DNA of 64,000 nucleotides, taken from Siphonodentalium dalli (lineage: Eukaryota > Mollusca > Scaphopoda > Gadilida > Siphonodentaliidae). A program made the position numbers and the translations under genes. The notes under the pieces were generated by a model, which was not told where the DNA came from, searched no databases, and was given only the letters and a program-made list of their open reading frames with translations. Below are positions 46,854-58,712 of this stretch, piece by piece. Location of the stretch: the NCBI GenBank assembly GCA_032622095.1, contig CP136061.1, positions 249,437,582-249,501,581 on the forward strand, written 5' to 3'. Position 1 is the first letter of the stretch, and every line of letters begins with the position of its first letter.

Positions 46854-48049
46854 ATAATAAACGCTCTTTATTCCTAATGTTTTGTGCCTCTCAGCGAGAA
46901 AGTATATATGTGTCATTTTTAATTAGCTATAGGTTATCGGCCTCAGGCCAATACGACAGACCTCGGCCTCATAACTCGGCCAATATGGAAACAACCAATT
47001 AATAACATATATTATTGATAATGAGTTGTGCCTCTTTCAGCCTATTTAAGTCATTTGAGGACAGCGGCATCATTTCCATGACATTTCCCGCGTGTCATGT
47101 TACCTCTGATGTGCACCAATTGTCCACATATATTCTGAGCTGATAATAAGCGCTCTTTATTAATGGTTAGTCATCTGAGGTCAAAGCTGTCTACATTCTC
47201 ATGGCCATGTGACCAATATATATGTACCAATTGTCCTACATATATTCCAAGCTGATATGGAACGTTCTTTATTGCTCATATGTGCCTATTTCATTCGTCT
47301 GTGATCAAAACTGACGGGTTACAAACATGGCATATAGGAAAACATCATCATCGCTTCACCGCTGATAATGATCTAAAGAAGCCGACACACGGTGTGCGGA
47401 GTTTGTCCGGAATTTGTGACGGATGCCGCTGACACCACCTTCGTCTGACAAATTATATCAGTAAAATATCGCATTGATAACATTTGATAAACGCGTTATA
47501 TCTCAGGTCGTCTTGTATTGAATCGCCTGAAAATTTGCGTGTTGTATTCTAAGATATGCGTCGAGACAAATTTGAGCGCAATCGGACATGCGGGTGATAT
47601 ATATTTGTAACGGGCCAAAATCGTGACAGATAAACAAACAGACACACACACATACACAGACAAACACATCGCTTTTATACAGATATATTCGACTCTTTCG
47701 GTTTGAAATAGGCATGAAATTTCCAATTGTTGAAATCGTTGATCTAAAAACAACTTATTTCGCATTAATGACACGTTGGACGTTCAAACAATGAGAACAA
47801 TTCAATCTATGTGTGTAAAATTTCCAACTGATTGTCAGGCAAGAAATTTTCAATTGTTATCTAAAAACAACTTATTCCCAATTTAAATGACTGATTGGAA
47901 GTTAAAACAATGAGAACATTTCAATCTATGTTTGTAAAATTTCCAAATGATGTTGTGTCAGGCATGAAATATTCAACTGTTGAAAATGTTAACTAAAGTT
48001 GGGGGGTGTCGATGTCGCTACGTCCCTGTGGGCATGTTAAATTACTCAC
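46854..48049. other. Intron 1 sequence with dispersed repeats
   Basis: The motif GCTGATAATAARCGCTCTTT recurs three times (46850-47275). Bases 47560-47700 resemble the reverse of the Helitron-like microsatellite region (GACAGATAAACAAACAGACAC). Bases 47700-47995 repeat GGCATGAAATTTCCAA. No gene is seen. Confidence 0.5.
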
Positions 48050-48401
48050 GTTTCTTTGGTAATTCCGGGGCGGAGTTTTGAGGCCATGGTGTTTTTGTGT
48101 CATACATTCCTGAGAAATCGTACGGACGGACATCACAATCGTTTCTCGGGTCATTCTCGCTAACGCACGTCTGTACAGAAACCGAAAACACAAGCGTCGT
48201 CGGGCAAGGGAACTTAATAGGGTGTCCGTTATAACACACATAATACAGGCGACAATCCGTCTTGCTCCGAACCCGCGTGTATAAAGAGCAACTTGTGCAC
48301 GGAGCCTGAGGTCTGAAGCAATACTCGTGAGATAGTCCAAACAACCCGATAAGAACCGCGACTAACACCAAACAGTGGTTAACGAAGCTGCACTCAAACA
48401 T
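48050..48401 (-). CDS. Protease exon 1: signal peptide plus CBM14 chitin-binding domain
   Basis: This exon holds the start ATG (48399-48401) and 117 full codons. Residues about 10-24 form a hydrophobic signal-peptide core (CLVLVAVLIGLFG), with likely cleavage near residue 24-26. Cysteines at 50, 56, 66, 79 and 89, with C35 or C38 before them, follow the peritrophin-A/CBM14 spacing C-x5-C-x9-C-x12-C. The aromatic pair RLYYVC and the segment NGHPIKFPC are typical of the family. A proline- and lysine-rich linker follows. The frame leaves the exon after one base of a codon at the donor C|GTGAGT (exon end 48050), which matches the phase of exon 2 and gives Pro118 at the junction. The family binds chitin through three disulfides and aromatic residues. 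Joining this exon to the protease exons is inferred from strand, order, phase and the activation-peptide cysteine. Confidence 0.85.
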
Positions 48402-48403
48402 TT

Positions 48404-48424
48404 TTAATGATTGTAAACAATCAT
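48404..48424 (-). other. Short upstream ORF before the protease start codon
   Basis: An ATG at 48422-48424 opens a six-codon ORF that ends in TAA at 48404-48406, two bases before the main ATG. If it is in the mature 5' leader, ribosomes would have to scan past it or reinitiate, so it could dampen translation. Whether it is transcribed depends on the unmapped start site. Confidence 0.4.
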
Positions 48425-49373
48425 AGTCGAATTCCTATTACTCGTTGTGCGCGAAGACTCGAATTAATTCGACGCTTTAGGTCCAGTCGTCTGTTTCCAG
48501 AAACCAAAGAACGAGAACATTATTACACATGACGCTTATAAACAAGGGCCATCCATTGATAAAATTGATACGTGCTACAGCAACGAATGTCCCATAACTT
48601 CAAAGAAGACAAGCGGATGTTATTCATTCGACTTGTTTGAGAGCTCAATTTCGAATTTATAATCCTAACTGTTACTCCATGAGGCCTTCAATTTGTTCCG
48701 AAATCCAACTTTTGTGTTGCGACAATACTAGAATAAATACTCTGTTGGAGCGGGGTTTAGTTCATCGTCTGCTTTCGTCACACACTCGTTCCGTCTGGAC
48801 AAACACTATAATTCCAAGACAAACGCATCTTTTGAGATGTATAGCTCTAGAGTCTTGTCAACTAAAAACGATCGAGTGACAAATCGTAAATCTTAAACAT
48901 ACACGATGTATCTCAAAGGTATAGACGGGCCAGATAAATTCCTTCTACGCACAGTAAGGATTCAAACAGGATTCTTAGCACTACGGCTACAACACATTGC
49001 ATGTCAATTCATCATATATGGATATAAGGGCTAGTGATCCTTTAAACGTCCATGACTCATTCGAGTTGAGGCATAAGATAATATAATATAATTTATAATG
49101 ATAGATGAAATATTCTTCGGTCTTCGGTATGGTGACTGGAAAGTCATCCGACCTCATGATATTTTGGTTATCACTTAAGGAATCAGATCTGCATGTATAC
49201 ATATAGAATATAAGATAAAATAATACGTCTACGAATGTGTCAAAATATAAATTTTTGTTTAAATATTACCTATGTAATGATATACTTTGTGAATTTTGAA
49301 TTGGAATTATCACGTTGTGCATGCATGGAGGGTAGGTTCTGGTGGCCTTATACATGTATATATAATTCAATTT
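48425..49373. other. Upstream region of the protease gene
   Basis: It contains the possible TATA box at 48535-48540 and no recognised gene or repeat further out. A 5' non-coding exon here cannot be excluded. Confidence 0.4.
48535..48540 (-). promoter_or_regulatory. Possible TATA box of the protease gene
   Basis: The minus strand reads TTTATAAGC about 135 bases upstream of the start codon. A start site about 30 bases downstream would give a leader of roughly 110 nt. Only the motif and spacing support this; AT-rich DNA gives such matches by chance. Confidence 0.3.
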
Positions 49374-50424
49374 ATTAAAGATGGTATATCTCTTTGTTAA
49401 CATGTGTATATAGTGACCGGGGTATAAAATATTAGATATGAATCGAAGACCCCTGTCCGGAAATGCTTTTATCGATTAATATTGATAATATTTAGAATAG
49501 TTCTGGTCTAAAACCGTGTGGTTGTTTAGCCAACGAACAATATTGGTTACTGTTAAAGGTGGGTTATCTCTTTGTAAACATGTATTATATAGTTACCGGG
49601 GTATAAAATATTAGATCTGAATCAAAGACTCCTGTCCGGAAATGCTTATATCGATTAATATTCATTTTATTTCGAATATTTTCTGGTCTAAAAAGGTGTG
49701 TTTGTTCAGCTAACGAACAATAGTGGTTACTGTTAACAGAGACCAGAAATTATATTGTGCAATTTTGTCACAAATAAACGTTAATTATACTCACTATCGT
49801 TTATATCTGTGGAACAAAACAGTACAAACAACCAATCTGTGACATTTGACATTCGTTGCGTAGCCGTATAGGAACAGCCCAGTGCTCTATATCGCAATAC
49901 GGTCTCATCCGAATGGTCGGTTCTAAAAATAGTAACATAAATGGGCCCGATTTAATATTCGAAATAAAATCAATATTAATTGATAGAAGCTTTTCCGGAC
50001 ATAGGTCTTCAGTTCATATCTATTATTGTATACCCACGCAACTATTTAAAATTTGTTCTTTAAAGAGATAATCCATCTTTAACCTGACCATAAATTTTAT
50101 TGTGTAATTTTGTCACAAATAAACGATAATAGGCTCATTATGGCTTATAACTATGTAATAACAGAATACAAACAATCAATTTGGGACATTTGACGTTCGG
50201 AGCATAACCATAGGAACAACCTAATGACCTCTAACGATTTATGGTATCGCCTGGATGGGCTGTCAATAAAGTGTCCCACTTTATCTCATTTTATAATAAA
50301 ATATTTAGAATAAGATTAATATTATTTGATAGAAGCGTTTCCGGTCAGGAATTTCCAACTCATACGCATTATTTCGTATCCAGGAAATTATCAAAAATTT
50401 GTTATTTATTATCCATCTTTAAAA
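49374..50424. mobile_element. Cluster of M1-family MITE copies
   Basis: Three M1 pieces are joined: 49374-49555 (left end), 49553-50085 (both ends, from TTAAAGGTGGGTTATCTC to GAGATAATCCATCTTTAA) and 50090-50424 (right half). The middle copy is the best full-length example in the window. Confidence 0.75.
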
Positions 50425-51868
50425 GTATAGATCAAGAGTGCACGCGTTGAATAAATGTTGGATGGCGTGTTGTATAATATGGCATCTCGTACTATAGCAT
50501 ATGCACCACCAGTTTATGCGCATCCATCCACTGAACGTTTGAACTTTTTACTTTTGTTATTATTTTGTTATTCTCTGGAATAGCTTTATCTGAGTTGACG
50601 AGCATCTCAATATGCCATTCCGATCGAAACATGAATTGCCATGAATGTGCATGATAATAATATTTTCTGACATATTTATTATTAGATCATCATAATATCA
50701 ATATCTAAGATAATAATACTTAAAACACTGATACGCATAACAATTATATGTTATATGGACACGGGGCTCGTGCACACATATACGCATGTAACTTTGATAG
50801 AATGATGTTGAGAAAAATAACAGCGACAACACGATGACTATCCGAAGCAGAGACAATTTACGCACCTCACAGCATAACTATACCGCTCCCCAAATAATAA
50901 ATTAAAATAGACTAAAAACATTGTGCCGTAATTGGGGAAATATCGCACATGATATATGAAGGTTAAATGGTCTCGAGGAACGTTAAAAGTATAAAAAAAT
51001 TCATTTGGGAACCAAATTTCTTCAAAATTAACCGCAGTGTCACAACGCGAAAGTGATATGTATGCTGTTGTTGTAACTGGAGATTTGGAACTCTGAATGC
51101 ATCTTTAACAAGCCTGTAACAATACGTTCACTGCCACGGAACCACCCAACGAAAACAATATTTGAAACGACACAGTCCTGTTGCCGTGACAAAAGTTAAG
51201 TGACAACTATGGGCTTCCATATATACATGTAGTGATACGATATTTACCTTTGAAACGGTGCGCAGGTAGCAAATAAATCGATATAATGGATTCCGAAACC
51301 ACGTATTTAGTGGGCTTGGTGAATTAGTCTATGTGGGTAATCCATGTGGGAAACGTTAAATATTTTCAAATGGAATTGTAGAAGGGACACGTGGCCACAC
51401 TGATGTCACTAAGTTATTTTGTTTGGGTAAAATGGGGTTTTGCGTTGTTTGCGTACGAATGCCAAAGCTACATTCGAAGACAAATTTCTGCCACTTGGCT
51501 TACATATTTTCGAAAATGTCACTCTAAAATGAAGTGGTTATTATTATAACCACTTGATTTTCGAGTTATCCATCTTACAACAGCAATTTGCCCGTTTGAG
51601 CACGTGGTTCTGGACAAGTTCTGGTCCACAAACAATAGAAACAGCAAACTCCAAACATCGATATCTAATCACTCTGAGCTTTGATGGGTGGGTTCCTCGA
51701 CTCGAATCAAATATTTTTTACCCCCAAGCCAAAGAAATAGTAATTTAGGAGCGTCTGGTCGGATTGAGTACCTTTAAATTCGAGTCATAATTGTGTACTT
51801 GCCTTGAGGGCTGATTGAAAAGTTACTACATTGAGGAGTCTTTTAAGCATACCGATGCTGATAATTAA
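50425..51868. other. Intergenic sequence with a dispersed repeat
   Basis: Bases 51540-51775 match 31140-31370. The rest is AT-rich and unassigned. Confidence 0.5.
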
Positions 51869-52396
51869 ATTAAAGGGATACTGTAAGCCATTTTCAATAA
51901 ATTCCCGGTGATAACAATTCTGTAAACGTTCAGGTTAATAGGTTATCTTAAAATCGAAGTTAATAATTTGATGTAAATTTAATTTATGGCTAGAGCCATA
52001 AATTGAATTACGAATTTCCGTGTACAAGACGTAATCAAAATAATTCACGGATATTGGATTGGGCAACGCGTGGCACACGTGATCGTATAACAAATTATGT
52101 TGATACTGGGCGTAAACTCAAGCCACTCACTGACTAGTGACTAACCAATGACTTAAATGAGTAAATGGGACCAGTATGCATATAATATAACATTTATTTG
52201 ATACATTTGCTTGAAAACTGTCCAAATATTACTCGATAACGACAATTGGTAATTTCGCATTCCGGCTAATCTGCCATCCGTAACATTACTTCGTACTCAA
52301 CAAACGTTCAAATAATGGAAATCTGGTTACCTTATTCTACGGCTCAGAGACTAGATAGAAACCAACAACAACATTTGGGTACAGTATCCCTTTAAG
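51869..52396. mobile_element. AGGGATACTGTA-type TTAA MITE, copy 2
   Basis: It begins TTAAAGGGATACTGTA and ends TACAGTATCCCTTTAA, so the terminal repeats are flanked by TTAA. It is about 525 bp and non-coding. Confidence 0.75.
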
Positions 52397-53315
52397 CAAT
52401 GGCCATTAAATAAGTTCCAATATATTTCTATCAGTTATTATATCAGAAAATATTGAAAAACAGATACTTCAAGAATCCCATTGAAACATTATTTTGATAA
52501 CACTGCACAGTGGTTATATTTATAATCACATCCCTGATCACATTGGAATTTCTAAACCATTTGTCAAGGAGCAATTATATAGACTTCAGACAACCTGTGA
52601 AATCACCAAGAGAAAATTCCCCCATATATTTTTTGTGTAAAGACACTTATAAGCTGCTATAACCCGGAGTTACAAAGGCTATGATCCTCACGTGATGTCA
52701 AGATGGGTCTTATGGATTTTGGATATGGATATAGCCATGTATCTAGGTCGCGGAATGACACATTGAGATGTCCTCAACTCAGACCAAGCTTCAAAATCGC
52801 TCCTGATTTTGGAACATGTCCATTTGTCCGCGACCCAACCACCTCGGCTGCGGAGACACTCTAAAATAAAAACCCTTTCACCGAGAGTTTTAGCTGGGGA
52901 CTGGAGTCCAGAATGCATCTTTGATGAAAGTATTGATCTGCAAATATGGTGATAAAATTTAGATTCATAACTCTGAAGCATGTCAGTCGTACTGATCCCT
53001 TGTGATGCTTCTTGCTGTTGGCATTTACCATGGCGACCATGAATAAAGAAGAGAACTTCACTTATCCTGGCAAATAAATAAATAAACGACCCATTTGCTA
53101 ATCATAGCGTGTATATGAACCTTAGAAAAATGACATACATAGCTGGTGAGACTATCTAGTCAGGGGACACTATCCAGTCAGGGGTATATACCCGATACTT
53201 TGAGATATACCAACAACTGCACTGCGTGTATATCATCAGTTAAATGTGGAACTCATGTTGCAGGTCGTATGCATTGAGTTAATTTGACTGTCATCGATGT
53301 GATGTTCACTTAAAC
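52397..53315. other. Region upstream of the lectin-like gene
   Basis: No recognised repeat or gene. A minus-strand frame of 97 codons at 52688-52981 has no recognisable domain. A 17-base repeat (CTATCYAGTCAGGGG) lies at 53151-53185, about 150 bases before the lectin start. The promoter was not located. Confidence 0.45.
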
Positions 53316-54137
53316 ATGTTCGTGTCAAACGTCCTGCCTTGTTCAGTAGTAATATGGATTATTGTACAAGTTACAGCGCACCATGTTTACATAAAAAGAA
53401 CCGAGAATAATCTGCGCTGCAGGAAACTTTGTGAATACCAGGCACAGTGTCTGAGGTTCTACTTCAACAAAAAGAGATGTTTGATGATTACCGACCATTA
53501 TAGTCTGTATGGGGAGGAAGTCCCTAAATCAGAAATATCAGGAAACGGTTGTACACAGGTAAACATCTGTAGGGATGGAGAATTGTGTGTTCCGACTGGA
53601 AGCCATCTGCTGGGACCAGGATACAGATGCGAAGCAATAAAAGAGAGATTCGACATCCAGACAGAAGAAATGAGTCATAATGATGCAGATAGTTATTGTG
53701 TAGCTCGTGGAGGACACTTGTTGAAAGTGAGAAGCTATGATCATTGGCTGGAGATTGTAAGCTATATCCGAGGACATCCATATCTTAGCAGCATACGAGG
53801 ATTCTGGATCAATGGTCGGAAAATGAACAATGGCACCTGGATTAACCAAGTCAGCACTACAAAAGTCAGTGGCCAGCCTTACCTCATCTGGTACCCAGGC
53901 AACCCAAGTGGAGATGGTGATTGCTTGGACCTCCACAGATTCACATATCTGATGAATGATCTGTCCTGCTCAAAGCACACGGTGGCATTTATTTGTGATT
54001 CTAATGCACTTAGGCCAATATACCACCGGAAACACCACATATTTGCGGGGGGTTATTCATTCAATAACCTGTCGCAATGTATAGTCCGGTTCACCGCTTC
54101 AATGTTAGATATTCCTACGCGCCAATATTGCCGTTAG
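53316..54137 (+). CDS. Secreted C-type lectin-like protein
   Basis: A single open frame encodes 273 residues. A hydrophobic N-terminus (about residues 5-21) looks like a signal peptide. Residues 35-105 are cysteine-rich (C35, 39, 45, 55, 79, 85, 91, 105), perhaps a PAN/apple-like segment followed by a partial EGF-like one. Residues about 112-228 form a C-type lectin domain: ADSYCVARGGHLL, then FWINGRK, then WYPGNPSGDGDCLDL, then MNDLSC and AFICD, with conserved pairs C128-C227 and C203-C218. The usual EPN or QPD sugar-contact motif is not clear; the equivalent stretch reads YPGNPSG, while the ND of the WND motif is kept in MNDLSC. A 45-residue tail follows the domain and could be read-through past a missed donor. 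Such lectins commonly bind sugars in innate immunity or matrix; the ligand here is unknown. Confidence 0.82.
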   Translation: MFVSNVLPCSVVIWIIVQVTAHHVYIKRTENNLRCRKLCEYQAQCLRFYFNKKRCLMITDHYSLYGEEVPKSEISGNGCTQVNICRDGELCVPTGSHLLGPGYRCEAIKERFDIQTEEMSHNDADSYCVARGGHLLKVRSYDHWLEIVSYIRGHPYLSSIRGFWINGRKMNNGTWINQVSTTKVSGQPYLIWYPGNPSGDGDCLDLHRFTYLMNDLSCSKHTVAFICDSNALRPIYHRKHHIFAGGYSFNNLSQCIVRFTASMLDIPTRQYCR

Positions 54138-54814
54138 CCGTGAATTCCTAATCTCGACCATGCCAAATCCAGCCCCGCTCAATGTTCCGTTTCACTCCAT
54201 GACGTCACCCTTACGCAGTACATGCCGGCGACGTTACGGAGTAGATTATAGAGTTGGCGCCCGGTATACTGACTTCCGTTACTAGCTCGTTGCTATATAA
54301 ACAAACCAGCTACGTCGCTTTTTCGAAAATTGCCAGTTAGTACATTCGCCCTGTATACATGTACAAAAGACCACACCGTTATATCCCACAAATGTCCGTG
54401 TCTCGATATCATTTGACCCAAAATTTCTTGACATGAACCGCGACAGACATGCACGGCGTGAAATACATAGCATTGAGTAAACAATTTGCCATTGTTTCAA
54501 TTCAACTTCAAGTTCGCGGTAAAATCGAAACCGCAATTTGTAAGTGGTAAACATCTGAAACAGACATCAAGTACATGCAAGAACTGATTGTTGTGCATAT
54601 TTATTTCTATTTGAGGTGGACATTTTTCATGTTTATCAGCATTTTTAACGATAAGAGCGATGGTAATTGAGGGACTATATTTTATCTAGCGCATTAAATT
54701 TAAAATAAAAAGTCGTGAATTGGCTGAGTGTTTTCTATGGCCGCACATTTCGTTGATAATTACGAGGCATTTGTTTGTCTAAATAATGTTTTTAAGTTCG
54801 AAGAGCATTAGAAT
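54138..54814. other. Downstream of the lectin gene, no recognised feature
   Basis: Bases near 54180-54240 (CACTCCATGACGTCACC) resemble bases near 27990-28010. No clear poly(A) signal is seen in the first 400 bases after the lectin stop, and no gene is recognised. Confidence 0.4.
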
Positions 54815-54982
54815 GGGGATAACAGTGTGGTGTTTTGTGATTTCGGAAAGGTACATGGCGAATATACTGTGGCAAATACCCGTTAATGGGCTCCGGCTCC
54901 GCCGTCGCCCATTAACTAAATTTGCCACAGTATATTCGCCATGTACCTTTCCGAAATCACAAAACACCACACTGTTATCCCC
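54815..54982. repeat. 168-bp near-perfect palindrome
   Basis: Arms run from GGGGATAACAGTGTGGTG to its inverse; even the centre (GTTAATGGGC...GCCCATTAAC) pairs. The tip is GC-rich (CTCCGGCTCCGCCG). No flanking target duplication was evident. Confidence 0.95.
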
Positions 54983-55493
54983 TAAGTGATCATACTGTTA
55001 GAACTGAAAGGAGAAAATACTTTATTCTTGAGTCATGCATGGGCATAAAAAAATTTGTGGAATTAGTTATTGTGCTTACATTCCATATGTATTTATTTTA
55101 TATTGATTGCATATATGTATATATTGATGCATATATGTATATATTGATTGTATGTATGTGTGTTATAGACTCGAAATGTGCTCGACAGATCCGACTCAAA
55201 TTTGGTATGTGGGTCTACTTTGATCACGGGAACACAATATGAGGGTTCAATTTCGCGTGCGTCCGTGTCTTTGAGTTTGACCTCGCTCATATACGCTAAT
55301 ATAGTCGTTGATTGATGTTTGATGGCAATATATACATGAACACCCACCGTTTATCCTGACCACTGGGCGTCGCACTCTTGAAACGAACAAACCTAAACGG
55401 CCGGGTATCCGACAGTGATACAGCTAGCGTCTGCATGCACAAACCATTGTTCGATCGGTCCAGAAACATGCCTATATGAACGTCTTTCTCGGA
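54983..55493. other. Low-complexity and T-like sequence
   Basis: ATATATGTATATATTGAT repeats (55085-55165) lead into CAAATTTGGTATGTGGGT, the style of the T and Helitron-like elements. No gene is seen. Confidence 0.5.
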
Positions 55494-56826
55494 AAGAATT
55501 GGCCGCACAGACATTTCAGCGCCATATCAATTCGTTCGAGATAAATGATTGAACCAATCTACCCTAACAAGGGGGAAGATTTCACGGTTTTATGTCGCAC
55601 GAATAGTATTGGCTGGTTGCCAGGTATTCAAACTCAACATCGGAACGCGGCTTTTTATTTGAAATCATTTGTGAGCAGTGGTGGCGGCGAGGAAGTCAAA
55701 TTCTATGTCCATCATAACATGGGTCGCCTTGGTTGGAGAAGTTGAAACTAAACCTCAACCAAATTTGTTGTCAAGTTGATGTGGGGGGCTTATATGTCCT
55801 TGACCCTAAAACGACCTTGACCTCTGTTGAAAGACATCTCACTTAAAGGGCCATTTTGCTAGATATGTGTTGCGATGTGCGCGCTTATGTCAATATTCAG
55901 AGGCCTCTTATAGCTATCCTTGATAAATATACCGGTATCGAGGCTCCTACATAATTGAGTCTGTATCTGACGAACAGAAACATGGGAGTACGATATCAAT
56001 TTGAAATTGACCTCCATAGATAATCTATTATATATTTGAGGAAAGTTTGTGGTCTGTGTGTGTGGGTGTGTGTGTGTGTGTTTCCGCGATGGAATCGGAA
56101 ACGGCTAACCGATTTTGACCAAACTTGGTACGGGTATGTAGTTTGACCCGAGGAGTAACATGGGCATATCCGTTTGCCCGTGCGGCGTGACCTTGACCTT
56201 CAAATGACCTTGAACTCAAGGTCTCCGCTGAGCCGATTTCCACCAAATTTGGTATGTGGGGGTAGTTTCAGGCGCTGAGCAATTTCGTCACACCCGGATG
56301 CCCGTGCGGCATGACCTTGACCTTTTAAATGACATTGAACCTGTATCTCGGTATCCGCTGGGCCGATTTCCACCATTTTTTGGGGTGTTGGTGTAGATGA
56401 GGATGCCAACAAATTTCGTCCCACCGAGATGCCCGTCAGACGGGTACCCAGCTAACCTAATATATAGTTTGGGACTTTAGTCTGTTAGCTATGGCCGGGA
56501 AAACTTCCGGACGGGTTTCGACGAAACTTGATACCTAAGCGTACGTTTGTCCGGGAAGTGTTTTGGACGGGTCAAATTGTGATGCTTGATCTTCAAAATG
56601 GTCGATTCAAGATCAAATCTGGTAATACTGGCGGATTTCGACGAAATTCGATAGCTAGGGATACTTTTGTCCGGGCAGTGTTTTGGACGGCTCAACTCGT
56701 AACCCCGACCTGACATTGACATTGAAAACGGTCAATTCAAGGTCAAATATGGTCAAATTTCGCATAACTAGATCCGACGAAGCACCGCGTGTGGTTGCCC
56801 GTTACGTGTCACGTACGATCATATTA
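55494..56826. mobile_element. T element, diverged dispersed copy
   Basis: It is collinear with 275-1630, with scattered substitutions and short indels, so it is an independent, older insertion. It defines the T element's limits: homology ends at ACGTACGATCATATTA on the right. The GT microsatellite is shorter here. TGACCTTGA motifs are partly kept (for example near 56190 and 56208). Confidence 0.65.
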
Positions 56827-58452
56827 ATGACCCAGAGCTCGGTCGTGTATATGTAACATGCGGGCGTATTTACTTGTGACGTCACACATAAATTACAGTA
56901 TACCGTGAATGAGAAAATTTTAGCGAACCAACATTTTCGCGAAAAAATCACGTGACTTCCGGTAGTTGTTTCACAAAATCGCGGAATCGGCAACGAAACG
57001 AATTTGCTACTTCACAGCTTCCGATATCTATGGCAATGGACCACTGAAGTATTTATTTATTTATACACAGTAAGTTGTTATGAATATATGTTCTGCATAG
57101 GTTCATATTAGATCAATTTCATTTGTTAGCTAAATGAAGCCAGTTACGGCGTCATGACGTTAAAACGTCATTTGTCTCTGCGGGCCAGAATCCAGACATG
57201 ATTGAACGTGTCATGTCGTCTTCGCTGTCAACTGATTTCACCTCACTATAGACTATACATCTATTGATTGATTTATTGATTGAGAGTTTAACGTCGTTTT
57301 CGTCGCTAGGCTATATATCACGACCATGCTGGACATGTAAAAGTAGACACGCGCTTCAATTACTAGTTATATTATACCGGCTTGATTTAGTAATGTGTAT
57401 TAAATTTTAGCTATTTTATTAGTATTTAAATTCGCGCAGTACTTTTTTCCCACACCCAATGGTGCGCTAATTTAAAACGGAACGACAAATAATACGACTT
57501 CAAAGTTTACTGTGTATCCACGGGGAAAATAAGATAGGAAAATTGCTTGTAAGAATCACACATATACCAAAACGAAAGCAGAAAACAGGTCACCAAATCC
57601 ACAAACCACGAGTGAAGCCATGCTCATATACACATGTAATCTGAGTTAATAATAATATCACATTAAATTTTAAATGTACATGCAGTGAAGTGTTGGTTTT
57701 TTTCTGAAGTCAGCGTGCAGCCAATACGATATGTTTTGTTTATTTCTTCCTACTTCATATCAATGGTGCCATATATAACGATTTACCTGATTATTTAAAT
57801 CACCCGTATTCAACAAAATTTCAAGAACAAATTAGCTGTGTTCTGTTTAATGTACATTTTGTCGTGATGGTCTTTAATCTACACATATATGCATTAGGGA
57901 CTGAAACTATCATCAGATCATGTCTTTTACGAAAAACCGTGGCGAGCGAATTTAATGTGCGTGAAAAATAGTACTGCGCGAATTTAAATACGAGTAAGGT
58001 ATATATATAATCCACATAATTGTGTGTATTATATTTCAAGAAAGGACTATGCGCAACGTGTCGTTTTAAACAAAAACTATCGCCTCGAAATTGGGTCATA
58101 ATTTTTATTTACTCTAGCATATCGGAAGGTTTAAACGAATACATGTGCATATAAGTGTCATAAAATATAGTACTGTAGCTATATATACAATGCAGCATGA
58201 TCAAATGTCCCTAATAGTTCATCTATATTTTCCGGTCACTATAGACGCTTTCATTGCAGAAAATTAGCAAAACTTACGAATATACTATGTATTGTACACT
58301 TTTCTCAGAATGTACATGGTTATTTTCAATCTACTGAATTCTGAACTATAATAGTTTAAAAGACTTTTGAGAACATTGCCATTTGATTTTCACAGGTCCG
58401 ATTTCTGTACATGCATGATATTGAATCATGACTTACATTTTGTTTAGTGCCA
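56827..58452. other. Intergenic sequence with a dispersed repeat at left
   Basis: Bases 56930-57230 (AAAATCACGTGACTTCCGGT, then TCATGACGT..., then GGGCCAGAATCCAGA) resemble 8860-9180. The T element and this repeat lie side by side in both places, in the order repeat-T on the left and T-repeat here. The rest is unassigned. Confidence 0.5.
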
Positions 58453-58712
58453 ACTAATGAGGCCCCCACCCCCTCTTTTCGTACGCCGTATTCCATGCCC
58501 TGTTATGCGGTACGCCGTATTCCGGCCCCTCTGTTAGGAGGTATTCGGTATTCCAAAAATACAGGTATTCGTACGCCGACCTTCCAAAAAATGGAATTTT
58601 CATATATTTCTTTGTATTCCATATGGCTGTTAACTGGTATTCTGTATTCCACCATCTGTGTTAAGTGGTATTCCGTATTCCATGGGGGGTGGGGGTGGGG
58701 GCCTCACTAATC
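58453..58712. mobile_element. MITE with GAGGCCCCCACCCC ends
   Basis: Left end AATGAGGCCCCCACCCC and right end GGGGTGGGGGCCTCACT are inverted. The inside has repeated GTATTCCGTATTCC-type motifs, also in inverted arrangement. About 255 bp, non-coding; the class is unknown. Confidence 0.7.

Larger units (their letters stand above)
16092..48401 (-). other. Gene model: secreted chitin-binding (CBM14) S1 serine protease, six exons
   Basis: This entry joins six minus-strand exons: 48050-48401, 34894-35068, 27301-27397, 24331-24517, 19707-19837 and 16092-16271. Each boundary has GT and AG, and the intron phases are 1, 2, 0, 1, 0. The reading frame stays open to a single TAG and gives 373 residues. 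The predicted order is signal peptide (1 to about 24), CBM14 (about 28-89), linker, activation site R127/IVGG, and S1 domain with His172, Asp221 and Ser317. The ten S1 cysteines fall at 120-242, 157-173, 255-323, 290-304 and 313-342, the five canonical pairs. The classical trypsin/kallikrein phase series is 1-2-1-0; here one extra phase-0 intron splits the middle part. The protein should be secreted and held on chitin, for example in cuticle, shell matrix, gut lining or on microbes. That role is inferred from the domains. More phase 1-1 exons in the 13-kb intron 1 cannot be excluded. Confidence 0.88.
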
